From Irregularibacter muris (GTDB lineage: Bacteria > Bacillota > Clostridia > Eubacteriales > Garciellaceae), in the NCBI RefSeq assembly GCF_024622505.1, contig NZ_JANKAS010000002.1, forward strand, positions 186,001-250,000: a DNA stretch of 64,000 nt, given 5' to 3'. The translations under genes were made by a program, and so were the position numbers. Position 1 is the first letter of the stretch; every line of letters starts with the position of its first letter. The notes beneath the pieces are model-generated. The model saw only the letters and a program-made list of their open reading frames with translations. It was not told the DNA's origin and made no database searches. Positions 27,436 to 36,227 of the stretch are shown here, piece after piece.

Positions 27436-27464
27436 GAATAATTACATTCCTAGGGGCAATAATC
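27436..27464 (+). promoter_or_regulatory. Candidate sigma-F/sigma-G-type promoter of sigG
   Basis: GAATA (27436-27440) is followed after 14 bp by GGCAATAATC (27455-27464), close to a remembered sigma-F -10 (GGnnAnAnTW). sigG is a forespore gene, so this is plausible, but one -35 base and the last -10 base deviate and the spacer is short. Confidence 0.35.
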
Positions 27465-27503
27465 TAGATATTAAAGGTGAAGAGAAAGGAATGACAAAAT
27501 ACC

Positions 27504-28274
27504 GTGACAAATAAAGTTGAAATATGTGGAGTAAACACTTCAAAACTGCCTGTGTTAACAAATAAAGAAATGAGAAAATTATTTGATCAAATACATCAGG
27601 GAGATTATAAAGCACGAGAAACCTTTGTGCAAGGAAATTTGAGATTAGTTTTAAGTGTAATTCAAAGATTTAATAATAGAGGAGAAAATTTGGATGACCT
27701 ATTTCAAGTAGGTTGTATAGGTCTTATAAAAGCAATAGATAATTTTGATTTAAGTCAAAATGTAAGATTTTCTACTTACGCTGTACCTATGATTATAGGG
27801 GAAATTAGAAGGTATTTGAGAGATAATAATCCTATTAGAGTGAGTAGGTCCTTAAGAGATATAGCCTATAAAGCACTACAAGTTAGAGACCAGTTGATTA
27901 ATAAAAACAACAAAGAACCCACGCTAACTGAAATTTCCAAAGAATTGGGAATGTCTCAGGAAGAAGTAGTCTTTGCTCTAGATGCCATACAAGATCCTAT
28001 CTCATTATTTGAACCAATATACCATGATAGTGGAGATGCCATTTTTGTTATGGATCAAGTAAGTGATGAAAAAAGTCAGGATGAAATATGGTTAGAAAAT
28101 ATAGCCCTACAAGAAGCTATGCAAAGATTAAATCATAGGGAGAAATTAATACTAAATTTAAGGTTTTTTGAAGGAAAAACCCAGATGGAAGTTGCAAAAG
28201 AAATAGGTATCTCCCAGGCACAAGTTTCTCGGCTGGAAAAGACCGCCTTAGGTCAGATGAGAAAACATATTTAA
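27504..28274 (+). CDS. sigG: RNA polymerase sigma-G factor
   Basis: 256 aa forespore-specific late sigma factor. The N-terminus NKVEICGVNTSKLPVLTN is diagnostic of sigma-G. Region 2 (GNLRLVLSVIQRFNNRGENL, DDLFQVGCIGLIKAIDNFD), region 3 and the region 4 HTH (QMEVAKEIGISQAQVSRLEK) are intact. The start is GTG 27504 after AAAGGAATGAC. The spoIIGA-sigE-sigG order is the standard one. It is followed by 112 bp before nrdR with no clear terminator. Confidence 0.97.
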   Translation: MTNKVEICGVNTSKLPVLTNKEMRKLFDQIHQGDYKARETFVQGNLRLVLSVIQRFNNRGENLDDLFQVGCIGLIKAIDNFDLSQNVRFSTYAVPMIIGEIRRYLRDNNPIRVSRSLRDIAYKALQVRDQLINKNNKEPTLTEISKELGMSQEEVVFALDAIQDPISLFEPIYHDSGDAIFVMDQVSDEKSQDEIWLENIALQEAMQRLNHREKLILNLRFFEGKTQMEVAKEIGISQAQVSRLEKTALGQMRKHI

Positions 28275-28324
28275 TGGACGTGAGATTACTCATAATGATG
28301 TGAAACAGAGGGGTTTGAGAAGAA

Positions 28325-28353
28325 TGGACAATTCTAAATAGGTATTGTATAAT
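28325..28353 (+). promoter_or_regulatory. Sigma-A promoter of nrdR
   Basis: TGGACA (28325-28330), 17 bp, TATAAT (28348-28353). The -35 differs from consensus at one base and the spacer is ideal. Transcription would begin about 27 bp before the nrdR start codon. Confidence 0.65.
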
Positions 28354-28386
28354 GAGTCCAGAAGGAAATTCAAGGAGGAATTCATT

Positions 28387-28842
28387 GTGAAATGTCCATT
28401 CTGTAATTCAATTGAAAGTAAGGTAGTTGACTCAAGACCCACAGAAGATGGAAGTGTTATACGAAGACGAAGAGAATGTATACAATGTCTTAAACGGTTT
28501 ACCACCTATGAAAAAATAGAGGACATACCTTTAATGGTTATCAAAAAAAATGGTCATAGAGAACCTTACAATCAGAATAAAATAATGAACGGAGCCTTAA
28601 AGGCCTGTGAGAAAAGGCCAGTATCCCTTGGACAACTAGAGAAAATTGTGGAAAGAATTGAAAAAAGATTATATAATACCATGGAAAAGGAAATATCTAG
28701 TAACTATATTGGGGAACAATTGATGATGGAGCTTAAGGAGCTAGATGAAGTAGCTTATGTAAGATTTGCTTCAGTATACCGACAATTTAAGGATATCAAT
28801 ACCTTTATGGAAGAATTGAATATATTGTTAAAGGAAAAATAA
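28387..28842 (+). CDS. nrdR: Transcriptional repressor NrdR
   Basis: 151 aa. A zinc ribbon at the N-terminus (MKCPFCNS ... [17 protein letters not shown]) supplies four cysteines, followed by an ATP-cone domain ([19 protein letters not shown]). NrdR senses ATP/dATP and represses ribonucleotide reductase genes. The frame opens at TTG 28345, but AGGAGG at 28373-28378 fixes GTG 28387. No ribonucleotide reductase gene lies in the window; nrdR next to sigG is common in spore-forming Firmicutes. Confidence 0.95.
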   Translation: MKCPFCNSIESKVVDSRPTEDGSVIRRRRECIQCLKRFTTYEKIEDIPLMVIKKNGHREPYNQNKIMNGALKACEKRPVSLGQLEKIVERIEKRLYNTMEKEISSNYIGEQLMMELKELDEVAYVRFASVYRQFKDINTFMEELNILLKEK

Positions 28843-28876
28843 AACCTCATAGGACGGTTGTCTTATAAGGTTTTAT
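28839..28876 (+). terminator. Rho-independent terminator of nrdR
   Basis: AAAACCTCATAGGAC pairs with GTCTTATAAGGTTTT (one mismatch, one G.U) across a GGTT loop and overlaps the stop codon. The 3' arm ends in TTTTATTATTT. Confidence 0.75.
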
Positions 28877-28993
28877 TATTTGATCGTAATGATCATTGTT
28901 ATAAAAAAGGTTGGTTGTGTTACAATATATAAAATAGGCTTTCATAGTAAAATATTGAAAACTCTTGAATAAAGTATTCTGTGGAGGGGTTTA

Positions 28994-30112
28994 TTGGTGA
29001 AAGGTATAGCAAGAGTAGATAAAAAGACTAAAGATTTGGCAAAAAGAATAAGGCCAGGAGAGATTGCTATTATCAAGCATAGGGATATTGATGAAGTTGC
29101 GGCAGAATCCTTAGTTAATGCCAAAGTGAAACTTGTCATAAATTTGGATAAATCCATCAGCGGTAAATATCCAAACCTTGGTCCTAAAACTTTAATAGGG
29201 TCTAATATCGCAATTATTGATGAAGCTAGCAAGGACCTTATGGAGAAAATTAATGAAGGAGAAGAAGTAGAAGTTATAGAAAATAAAATATTTAAAAGTG
29301 GAGAGCTCATAGGAGAAGGGAGATGGCTTACTAAGGAGGATGTTCAACAACAAACCGAGGAAGCCAAGAAAAATATCGCCCATGAATTGGATAAATTCAT
29401 TGAAAATACGTTAGAATATGCAAAAAAAGAGAAGGATATTATTTTAAATGGAATTTCTATTCCCAATATGAAAACTCAGATAAAGGATAGACATGTTGTT
29501 GTGGTTGTGCGGGGGCAGAACTATAAAGAGGATCTAAGTATTTTACAATCCTATATCAGGGAAGAGAAACCAGTTTTAATTGGAGTAGATGGGGGAGCAG
29601 ATGCACTGATAGAATTTGGACATAAACCCCATATTATTGTAGGAGATATGGATAGTGTCAGTGATGAGGCACTTAAAATTTGCGATGAAATTGTTGTACA
29701 TGCATATCCTGATGGTAGAGCTCCTGGTATGGAAAGAATAAATAAATTAAATCTGGAAGCTAAAGTAATACCTGCCCCTGGGACAAGTGAGGATATTGCT
29801 ATGCTGATTGCCTATGAAAAGGGTGGAGATTTAATTGTTGCATTAGGAAGCCATTCCAATATGATTGACTTTTTGGAAAAGGGAAGAAAAGGTATGGCTA
29901 GTACTTTTCTAGTGCGTTTAAAGATTGGATCTAAATTGATTGATGCTAAGGGTGTTAATAAGTTATATCATACAGGAGTGAAAATAAAATACATATTTGC
30001 TTTAGTTTTATCAGCTTTATTGCCAATTATTATTATCTCAATGTATTCACCCATTATTCAATATTTGTTAAAATTGTTTCAGATGCGATTGAAAATTTTA
30101 TTTGATTTTTAA
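28994..30112 (+). CDS. steA: SteA-like protein with thiamin-pyrophosphokinase-like domain
   Basis: 372 aa. The N-terminal region (GIARVDKKTKDLAKRIRPGE, IGSNIAIIDEASKDL) and a central domain resembling a thiamin pyrophosphokinase catalytic fold (VLIGVDGGADALIEFG, PHIIVGDMDSVSD) are followed by a C-terminal hydrophobic anchor (about 332-352). In Corynebacterium, SteA and SteB are membrane-linked proteins needed for cell separation; the same pair is adjacent here. The start may be TTG 28994 or GTG 28997. It overlaps the next frame, and the steB ATG is 14 bp downstream. Confidence 0.85.
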   Translation: MVKGIARVDKKTKDLAKRIRPGEIAIIKHRDIDEVAAESLVNAKVKLVINLDKSISGKYPNLGPKTLIGSNIAIIDEASKDLMEKINEGEEVEVIENKIFKSGELIGEGRWLTKEDVQQQTEEAKKNIAHELDKFIENTLEYAKKEKDIILNGISIPNMKTQIKDRHVVVVVRGQNYKEDLSILQSYIREEKPVLIGVDGGADALIEFGHKPHIIVGDMDSVSDEALKICDEIVVHAYPDGRAPGMERINKLNLEAKVIPAPGTSEDIAMLIAYEKGGDLIVALGSHSNMIDFLEKGRKGMASTFLVRLKIGSKLIDAKGVNKLYHTGVKIKYIFALVLSALLPIIIISMYSPIIQYLLKLFQMRLKILFDF

Positions 30113-30125
30113 GGGAGAGAATATC

Positions 30126-30995
30126 ATGTTAAACATTAGATATCTAATCGTTTCATTAGCAGCCGTATTTCTTGCTTTGGGAATAGGTATTTTTATAGGA
30201 TTCATGTTTGATGGGCAAGAGATATTTATTAATCAACAGGAGACATTAGTTCGTCAGCTAGAATCTAAATTTGGTGAAATTAGAGAAGAAAAAGAAGTCT
30301 TGGAAGAAGAAATTGAATTACAAAGAAAACAACTTAAAAACTATGAGGAATATAGTGAAAATACTTTACCCCTTTTAATTAATACCAAACTACAGGATAC
30401 CAATATTGCAATCATCGAAACAAATGATGATTACATTTATAATGGAATCATTTCGCCTATAGAAAAGGCACAAGGGAATATAACTTCCATTACATATGTT
30501 AAAAAAGACTTTTTACTAGAGGATTCTAAGATGTTAGAAGAAGTATATGATTATTTTGTGAATAAAAAAGGCATAAGTATTGATAAGAATAATTTTATAC
30601 AATACTTATCAGATGAATTAGCCAGAGCAATATTAGATCAGGATGAAGAAATCTTACAATATTTAAAAGAAAAAGAAATCATTGAAATTAAAGGTGATTA
30701 TAGTAGTACCATAGATTATTTTATTATTGCGGGTGGAAGCGCTTCGGAAAAAACAAAAACCATTGAAAAAATAGATATTCCTTTTATTAAAAAAGCAAAG
30801 CAATACAATATCCCTATAGTAGGGATAGAGCAGAGCAATGTCAGATATTCTTATATGGATGCCTATAGAAAGGAAAAGATTTCTACAATTGATAATGTAG
30901 ATACTATTATAGGTCAATATTCTTTAATCCAGGTAATGCAGGGACAAGAGGGTAATTTTGGCTTTAAAACTTCAGCAGATAGACTTATACCATAA
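30126..30995 (+). CDS. steB: SteB/MctB-family membrane-anchored coiled-coil protein
   Basis: 289 aa. The N-terminal helix YLIVSLAAVFLALGIGIFIG is the family mark of MctB/SteB (often annotated 'copper transporter'). A coiled coil follows (about 38-80) and then a globular extracytoplasmic domain with IAIIETNDDYIYNGI. By analogy it partners SteA, encoded just upstream. No copper-binding clusters are visible, so a transport role is not supported. The open frame starts earlier at 30102; AAGGGAGAGA fixes the ATG at 30126. Confidence 0.82.
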   Translation: MLNIRYLIVSLAAVFLALGIGIFIGFMFDGQEIFINQQETLVRQLESKFGEIREEKEVLEEEIELQRKQLKNYEEYSENTLPLLINTKLQDTNIAIIETNDDYIYNGIISPIEKAQGNITSITYVKKDFLLEDSKMLEEVYDYFVNKKGISIDKNNFIQYLSDELARAILDQDEEILQYLKEKEIIEIKGDYSSTIDYFIIAGGSASEKTKTIEKIDIPFIKKAKQYNIPIVGIEQSNVRYSYMDAYRKEKISTIDNVDTIIGQYSLIQVMQGQEGNFGFKTSADRLIP

Positions 30996-31011
30996 AAAGC
31001 GAGGTAGAACA

Positions 31012-31689
31012 ATGATAAAAAAAACGGTGACCATTCTAATTCCTGCATTTAATGAGGAGGAGCGAATTGGTAATACATTAAAACCATTGTTAAATAGCAA
31101 ATGGATAGACGAAATCATTATTATAGACGATGGTTCTAGTGACTATACAGCTAAAAAAGCGAGAGAATATAATGTCATTGTGAGTAGATTAGAAAAAAAC
31201 ATGGGAAAAGGATGGGCTTTACAGCATGGCATTAAGCAAGCTACCGGTGATATTATAGGATTTTTAGACGCTGATGTAGAAGAAAGTTCAATAGAAATTG
31301 AAAAGCTTATTAAACCAGTTGCTAAGGGGGAGTGTGATGTTACCATTGCACAGTTTCCTTCTGCCAAGAAAAAAGGTGGTTTTGGGTTAGTAAAAAACCT
31401 TGCAAAATGGGGGATTTATTACTATACCAAAAAATCCATTACGTCATCCTTATCAGGACAAAGAGTATTTAATCGAGAGGTATTGGAAAAGATAAAACTT
31501 CCCGAGGGAGGGTATGGCGTAGAAGTGGAAATGACCATAGACATACTTAATCAGGGATATAAAATTTTGGAAGTTCCAGTTCAAATGAAACATGCTGAAA
31601 CAGGCAGGGACTTAAAAGGATTTCTTCATAGGGGGAAGCAATTTTTACATATTTTTTTAGCCTTATTAAGGTATTCCCAAAAGAGGTGA
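31012..31689 (+). CDS. Family 2 glycosyltransferase
   Basis: 225 aa GT-A enzyme. TVTILIPAFNEEERIG at the start, IIIIDDGSSD near 36 and the metal-binding DADVEES near 88 are the standard nucleotide-sugar motifs; no membrane helix is seen. The acceptor is unknown; the sequence resembles the dolichyl-phosphate-hexose/glucosyl-phosphoglycerate synthase type. The open frame extends into steB, but ATG 31012 after GCGAGGTAGA is chosen. It lies between steB and an MraY-like gene (4-bp gap), suggesting that the three contribute to one envelope glycan or glycolipid. Confidence 0.85.
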   Translation: MIKKTVTILIPAFNEEERIGNTLKPLLNSKWIDEIIIIDDGSSDYTAKKAREYNVIVSRLEKNMGKGWALQHGIKQATGDIIGFLDADVEESSIEIEKLIKPVAKGECDVTIAQFPSAKKKGGFGLVKNLAKWGIYYYTKKSITSSLSGQRVFNREVLEKIKLPEGGYGVEVEMTIDILNQGYKILEVPVQMKHAETGRDLKGFLHRGKQFLHIFLALLRYSQKR

Positions 31690-31693
31690 TAAG

Positions 31694-32506
31694 ATGTTAA
31701 TTCATTTTTTTATAATTATTATAACAGTATTAAATGCAATTGTTATGACCCATTTAATCTATAATATGTTAGGAAATTCTAGGGCTAAGGGAAAAAACTA
31801 TCGTGGAGAGGAAATTCCTGTTGGCATGGGGATGGTGTTTTCTTTATCCCTCTTCATCCCTTTTATTCTTTATAATTTATATTTTCAATGGGGAGAGACA
31901 CTTCACATTTTTATTTTAGGTATTATAGGTATGTCCTTTATAGGCATTATTGATGATTTATTAGGAAGTCGGGACACTACAGGATTGAAGGGACATATCG
32001 GGAAACTTTTTCATATGCAGCTAACTACAGGTGGGCTTAAAGCCCTAATGGGTGGGATAATATCTATATATGTGACGAGTTCATTTTCCAATAATATTTT
32101 CATTATACTTCTTAATGCCCTTATCCTATCACTATTTACCAATCTAATAAACTTATTGGATCTTAGACCTGGGCGAGCGATAAAGGGATATCTATTTTAT
32201 TCCCTAATCCTTTTGGGCCTATTTTATAATCAGGAAACTGTGTATTTACTTATTATTTCATCTATACCAGTAATCATTTATTTCCCTAAGGATTTAAAAG
32301 CAAAGGCCATGATGGGGGATGTTGGATCTAATGCTCTTGGGTTTATATTAGGATTTTGTACAATCCTATATTTTACCAATATCCTCAAGCTAATCATCTT
32401 ATTTTTACTAATTTGTATACATATCTATGCAGAAAAATCATCGATTACAAAATTAATTGAAAGAAACCCTATATTACATTTTATAGATCAGTTAGGAAGA
32501 GGATAA
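31694..32506 (+). CDS. MraY/WecA-like polyprenyl-phosphate sugar-phosphate transferase
   Basis: 270 aa polytopic membrane protein. It has the superfamily motifs in order: IPVGMGMVFSL near 41, FIGIIDDLLGSRD near 77, NLINLLDLRPGRA near 157 and MMGDVGSNALGF near 212. It lacks the HHH motif of true MraY. Its sugar substrate is unknown. It is the second MraY-type gene in the window, separate from mraY at 16.8 kb. Context with steA, steB and a GT2 enzyme suggests a secondary cell-surface polymer. Confidence 0.85.
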   Translation: MLIHFFIIIITVLNAIVMTHLIYNMLGNSRAKGKNYRGEEIPVGMGMVFSLSLFIPFILYNLYFQWGETLHIFILGIIGMSFIGIIDDLLGSRDTTGLKGHIGKLFHMQLTTGGLKALMGGIISIYVTSSFSNNIFIILLNALILSLFTNLINLLDLRPGRAIKGYLFYSLILLGLFYNQETVYLLIISSIPVIIYFPKDLKAKAMMGDVGSNALGFILGFCTILYFTNILKLIILFLLICIHIYAEKSSITKLIERNPILHFIDQLGRG

Positions 32507-32568
32507 AAGACATTAATTTATGTAAAAATTAAGATAAAAATATTTTTTAGGAATGAGGTAGGAATTAT

Positions 32569-33657
32569 ATGCTGGATAGAGAAATAGGTACGGTAATAGA
32601 AATATTATTTGAGGATGAAGATTTTCAGGAACTGATTGTATCTATAGGGGAATTCAATGCTAAGGCAATGAATTATATTTCCCTTTCAGGAAAATGTAAC
32701 ATAGGCAATAAAGTATTGCTAAACACCACAGCTGTAAGATTGCAATTGGGAACAGGAGGATACCATTTTGTTATTGCCAATCTAGATAAGGGTGAAGATA
32801 TACAAAAAAAGACAGGTCATATTATGAAAATGAGATATACACCTCTGCAATTGGTCACTCCAACCATGGAAGAACAAGATAGTCCATATCATGAGGCCAT
32901 AAATTCTTTTCATTCTTTAGAAGGCATACCCGTCATTGTAGGTTCTTTACACAGTATGCTGGCACCAGCAATAACCATGATAAAATACCATAATCCTAAA
33001 ATTAAAATAACATATATCATGTCTGATGGTGCAAGTTTACCCATGACCATGAGTAAGACGGTAAAAAGTCTAAAAAGTAAAAACCTTATTGATTCTACGA
33101 TAACTTATGGACATGCTTTTGGTGGAGATTATGAGGCTGTAAATGTATATACTGCCCTAATAGGCGCTAAGGAAGTAACCCATTGTGATATTGCAATTGT
33201 TACAATGGGACCTGGTATAGTAGGGACAGGTACAAAATATGGCTTTACAGGGGTAGAACAAGGAAATATTATTGATGCGATAAATACTTTGCAAGGCTTT
33301 CCTATAGCCATTCCTAGAATAAGCTTTGCCGATCGAAGATCTCGCCACTGTGGATTGAGCCATCATTCAATTACCACCCTTACTCATATTGTGAATAGTT
33401 CATGCCTTGTGGCTTTTCCAGAAATAAAAGACAATGAGAAAATGGGAATAATTGAAGAACAAATAAAAAACAATAGGATAGCAGAATTACATTCCATTCA
33501 GTTTAAGAATGTTGATCATTTAGAAAGAGTATTGCTAGAAAATGAAATAAAAGTCTCGACTATGGGGAGAAACTATATGCAAGACCCAGAATTTTTTAAT
33601 AGTGCAGCTGCTGCAGGCTTAATCGCCCTAGAAAAATTAAATACAAAGGGGAAGTAA
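32569..33657 (+). CDS. DUF3866 family protein
   Basis: 362 aa soluble protein of the DUF3866 family as I recall it. Visible features are an N-terminal beta-rich part (LDREIGTVIEILFEDEDFQE), then a region with VIVGSLHSMLAPAITMIKYH, IVTMGPGIVGTGTKYGFTG and SRHCGLSHHSITTL. The His/Cys-rich RSRHCGLSHHS segment could bind metal or phosphate, but no reaction is known. It sits 1 bp from nudF, so the two are coupled. A nucleotide-related role is possible only by neighbourhood. Confidence 0.75.
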   Translation: MLDREIGTVIEILFEDEDFQELIVSIGEFNAKAMNYISLSGKCNIGNKVLLNTTAVRLQLGTGGYHFVIANLDKGEDIQKKTGHIMKMRYTPLQLVTPTMEEQDSPYHEAINSFHSLEGIPVIVGSLHSMLAPAITMIKYHNPKIKITYIMSDGASLPMTMSKTVKSLKSKNLIDSTITYGHAFGGDYEAVNVYTALIGAKEVTHCDIAIVTMGPGIVGTGTKYGFTGVEQGNIIDAINTLQGFPIAIPRISFADRRSRHCGLSHHSITTLTHIVNSSCLVAFPEIKDNEKMGIIEEQIKNNRIAELHSIQFKNVDHLERVLLENEIKVSTMGRNYMQDPEFFNSAAAAGLIALEKLNTKGK

Positions 33658-33658
33658 T

Positions 33659-34186
33659 ATGAAGTATTATGAAAAAACCATTCATAGTGAGGAAATATTT
33701 GAAGGAAAAATAATCAATGTAAGACTTGATGATGTATTACTTGTAAATGGAAAAACATCAAAACGTGAGATTGTACACCACAATGGCGGGGTGGCAATAT
33801 TGCCCATGCTTACAGAAAATAAAATATTTCTTGTCCGACAGTTCAGAAAGCCCATTGAAAGTGAACTTATTGAATTACCAGCAGGCAAACTAGAAAATAA
33901 TGAAGATCCAGTAAAATGTGCTCTAAGAGAATTAGAAGAAGAAATTGGGTATAAAGCCGGCAAGATAGAGAAAATAAGCTCTATATATACTTCACCAGGT
34001 TTTGCAGATGAAATCATTCATATTTTTGTTGCCAGTGAATTGAGTAAGACAACAATCAATAGAGACGAGGATGAATTTATGGATATTCTAGAATTAGATA
34101 TCAAGGAGGCTGTTAAAATGATTCACGATGGACGAATAGTCGATGCAAAAACCATTGTGGGTATATTATCCTATATATCAAAATAA
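33659..34186 (+). CDS. nudF: ADP-ribose pyrophosphatase (Nudix)
   Basis: 175 aa. The Nudix box is complete: G in AGKLENNEDPVKCA then RELEEEIGYKAG, giving GX5EX7REUXEEXGU with all acidic metal ligands. The N-terminal EIFEGKIINVRLDDV and FLVRQFRKPIES are typical of NudF-type ADP-ribose pyrophosphatases, which clear free ADP-ribose. ATG lies right after the DUF3866 stop, with GGGGAAG as ribosome site. In Bacillus too, nudF lies close to spoIIM. Confidence 0.92.
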   Translation: MKYYEKTIHSEEIFEGKIINVRLDDVLLVNGKTSKREIVHHNGGVAILPMLTENKIFLVRQFRKPIESELIELPAGKLENNEDPVKCALRELEEEIGYKAGKIEKISSIYTSPGFADEIIHIFVASELSKTTINRDEDEFMDILELDIKEAVKMIHDGRIVDAKTIVGILSYISK

Positions 34187-34207
34187 TAAACTTCTCTAAT
34201 CATATTC

Positions 34208-34246
34208 CCCCCTTTCTTTGCATATTTTTAAAACATAGGAAGGGGG
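34208..34246 (+). promoter_or_regulatory. Hairpin that would cover the spoIIM ribosome site
   Basis: CCCCCTTTC (34208-34216) can pair with GGAAGGGGG (34238-34246) across 21 nt, followed by TTTTATTTT. The right arm is itself the ribosome-binding site for spoIIM. It may act as a nudF terminator, a translational block, or both. Confidence 0.5.
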
Positions 34247-34253
34247 TTTTATT

Positions 34254-34889
34254 TTGAAAAAGTTAAAAGCTATTATTGAAAAGCATATACGTGCTCATAT
34301 TCCTATTTATTTTATTTCTATTTTAATTTTCACCATAGGAATTGTTGCAGGGACCTACACTGTGAAAGCTCTACCGGATCCACAAAAAGTAGAATTAATA
34401 CAATATTTGAAGGGTTTTTTTCAATTATTGAAAAATGAGGATATTGATAATTATCAGTTACTATTTCAATCTATTTTCAATAATCTAAAATTATTTCTAC
34501 CTATATGGTTGATCGGCTTAACATTAATCGGGACACCGATAATTTTATTAATTTTGGGTTTTAGGGGCTTTATATTAGGATTTACTTTGGGCTTTCTTAT
34601 TGATGAATTATCATTAAAGGGAGTAATGTTTATCCTATTGACCATCATTCCCCAAAACCTATTTCATATTCCAGGGCTCATTGGTATTGGAGTATTTGCT
34701 ATTAGTTTTTCCAATTTTATCTTTAAAAATAAAATTAAAAAGCAACCAATTCATAATTTAAAAAGCCAGATCTGGACCTATACCATTATTATGCTGTCTA
34801 TAGCTCTCTTGTTAGTAATAGGAAGTTTAGTGGAGGCTTATATTACGCCAATATTCATGAAAATATTATCACCTAATCTAATATTATGA
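34254..34889 (+). CDS. spoIIM: Stage II sporulation protein M
   Basis: 211 aa with about five transmembrane helices. SpoIIM joins SpoIID and SpoIIP in the complex that thins septal peptidoglycan and moves the engulfing membranes. The start is TTG 34254 after GGAAGGGGG, whose G run is also one arm of a hairpin. The length and the GLTLIGTPIILLILGFRGFI-type segment fit the family. In Bacillus spoIIM also lies near nudF and the xerD-deoB-punA-dacF block, as here. Confidence 0.9.
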   Translation: MKKLKAIIEKHIRAHIPIYFISILIFTIGIVAGTYTVKALPDPQKVELIQYLKGFFQLLKNEDIDNYQLLFQSIFNNLKLFLPIWLIGLTLIGTPIILLILGFRGFILGFTLGFLIDELSLKGVMFILLTIIPQNLFHIPGLIGIGVFAISFSNFIFKNKIKKQPIHNLKSQIWTYTIIMLSIALLLVIGSLVEAYITPIFMKILSPNLIL

Positions 34890-34919
34890 CAGTAATGATG
34901 AAAGATATTTTCAGAATGA

Positions 34920-34948
34920 TTGATTATAAAATATGAAAAGGGTATAAT
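34920..34948 (+). promoter_or_regulatory. Sigma-A promoter of ald
   Basis: TTGATT (34920-34925), 17 bp, TATAAT (34943-34948), about 36 bp before the start codon. One of the best vegetative promoters in the window. Confidence 0.75.
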
Positions 34949-34984
34949 AACAATATTAAATTTGTGTAGCAGGGAGCGAAGTCG

Positions 34985-36103
34985 ATGATTATTGGAGTAC
35001 CTAAAGAAATCAAAACAAATGAAAATCGAGTAGGAATTACACCGGCAGGAGTGGAGTCATTTTTAAATTTTGGACATGAAGTATACATTGAAAAGTCTGC
35101 GGGTTTGGGTAGTGGATTTACCGATGAAGAATATATAAAAGCTGGAGCAAAAATTCTAGAGAATAACGTAGAAGTATTTGAAATTGCAGATATGATTTTG
35201 AAAGTGAAACAACCCTTAGAAGTTGAATATAACCTTTTTAAAGAAGGACAAATACTATTTACATATCTTCATTTAGCACCAGAACCAGAATTAACAAAAG
35301 TACTCTTGGAGAAGAAAATTATAGGGATAGCTTATGAAACAGTCCAACTCCCAGATGGTTCACTCCCCCTACTTTCTCCTATGAGTGAAGTAGCAGGAAG
35401 AATGTCTATTCAAGTAGGAGCTAATCTTCTAGAGAAAATTAATAATGGACGAGGCGTACTATTAGGAGGGGTGCCAGGGGTTGCACCAGCTGAGGTTGTT
35501 GTAGTCGGTGGTGGAAATGTAGGGACAAATGCAGCAAAGATAGCAATTGGTCTAGGCGCCCGGGTGACTATAATTGATATCAGTCCAAAAAGATTAGCAT
35601 ATTTAGATGATATTTTTGGTGGTAGAGTGATAACCCTTATGTCCAATAGTTTCAATATTGCAGAAGCAGTAAGAACAGCAGATTTAGTTGTAGGAGCTGT
35701 TTTGATACCAGGATCAAGAACACCTAAACTAGTGACGGAAGAGATGGTAAAAACCATGAAACCAGGTGCTGTATTAGTAGATGTAGCCATAGATCAGGGA
35801 GGGGCTATAGAATCTATTGATAGAATAACCACTCATGAAAATCCTTATTTTGTAAAACATAATGTTATACATTATTCTGTTGCGAATATGCCGGGGGCAG
35901 TACCAAGAACATCTACCCTTGCTTTAACCAATTCTACCATACCTTATGCACTTGAAATTGCTAATAAAGGATGCGAAAGAGCTTTAAAAGAAAATGAATC
36001 TTTGCGAAAGGGTTTAAATCTATATAAAGGGAGACTAACTTATAAAGCAGTTGCAGATGATCAGGGGTTAGAGTATATTGAAGCCCAAAAAGTTCTTTTA
36101 TAA
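34985..36103 (+). CDS. ald: Alanine dehydrogenase
   Basis: 372 aa NAD-dependent enzyme interconverting L-alanine and pyruvate plus ammonia. [20 protein letters not shown] at the N-terminus, the [12 protein letters not shown] segment with the catalytic His (about 96), a Rossmann motif [14 protein letters not shown] near 175, and the conserved VDVAIDQGG are in place. In spore formers it supports sporulation and alanine use. It is monocistronic, between its own sigma-A promoter and terminator. The ribosome site is GGGAG. Confidence 0.96.
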   Translation: MIIGVPKEIKTNENRVGITPAGVESFLNFGHEVYIEKSAGLGSGFTDEEYIKAGAKILENNVEVFEIADMILKVKQPLEVEYNLFKEGQILFTYLHLAPEPELTKVLLEKKIIGIAYETVQLPDGSLPLLSPMSEVAGRMSIQVGANLLEKINNGRGVLLGGVPGVAPAEVVVVGGGNVGTNAAKIAIGLGARVTIIDISPKRLAYLDDIFGGRVITLMSNSFNIAEAVRTADLVVGAVLIPGSRTPKLVTEEMVKTMKPGAVLVDVAIDQGGAIESIDRITTHENPYFVKHNVIHYSVANMPGAVPRTSTLALTNSTIPYALEIANKGCERALKENESLRKGLNLYKGRLTYKAVADDQGLEYIEAQKVLL

Positions 36104-36111
36104 GAATAGGT

Positions 36112-36149
36112 AATTAAAAGACCTGGAACAGGTCTTTTAATTTTATTTT
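36112..36149 (+). terminator. Rho-independent terminator of ald
   Basis: A 14-bp perfect stem (AATTAAAAGACCTG/CAGGTCTTTTAATT, loop GAA) is followed by TTATTTT. Confidence 0.88.
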
Positions 36150-36227
36150 GCAAAATAAAGAGGATTTCCTATGTAATTGTGGAATAATAATAATTCAGTG
36201 TATTTTTTTAAAAAAAGGGGAATAGGT

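Noticed and set aside
30102-30125. Upstream TTG start for steB overlapping steA
   Set aside because: AAGGGAGAGA sits properly for ATG 30126, and the family N-terminus begins there.
35410-35790. 126-codon minus-strand open frame opposite ald
   Set aside because: Shadow of a conserved gene with low-complexity Thr/Pro/Ala-rich translation and no ribosome site.
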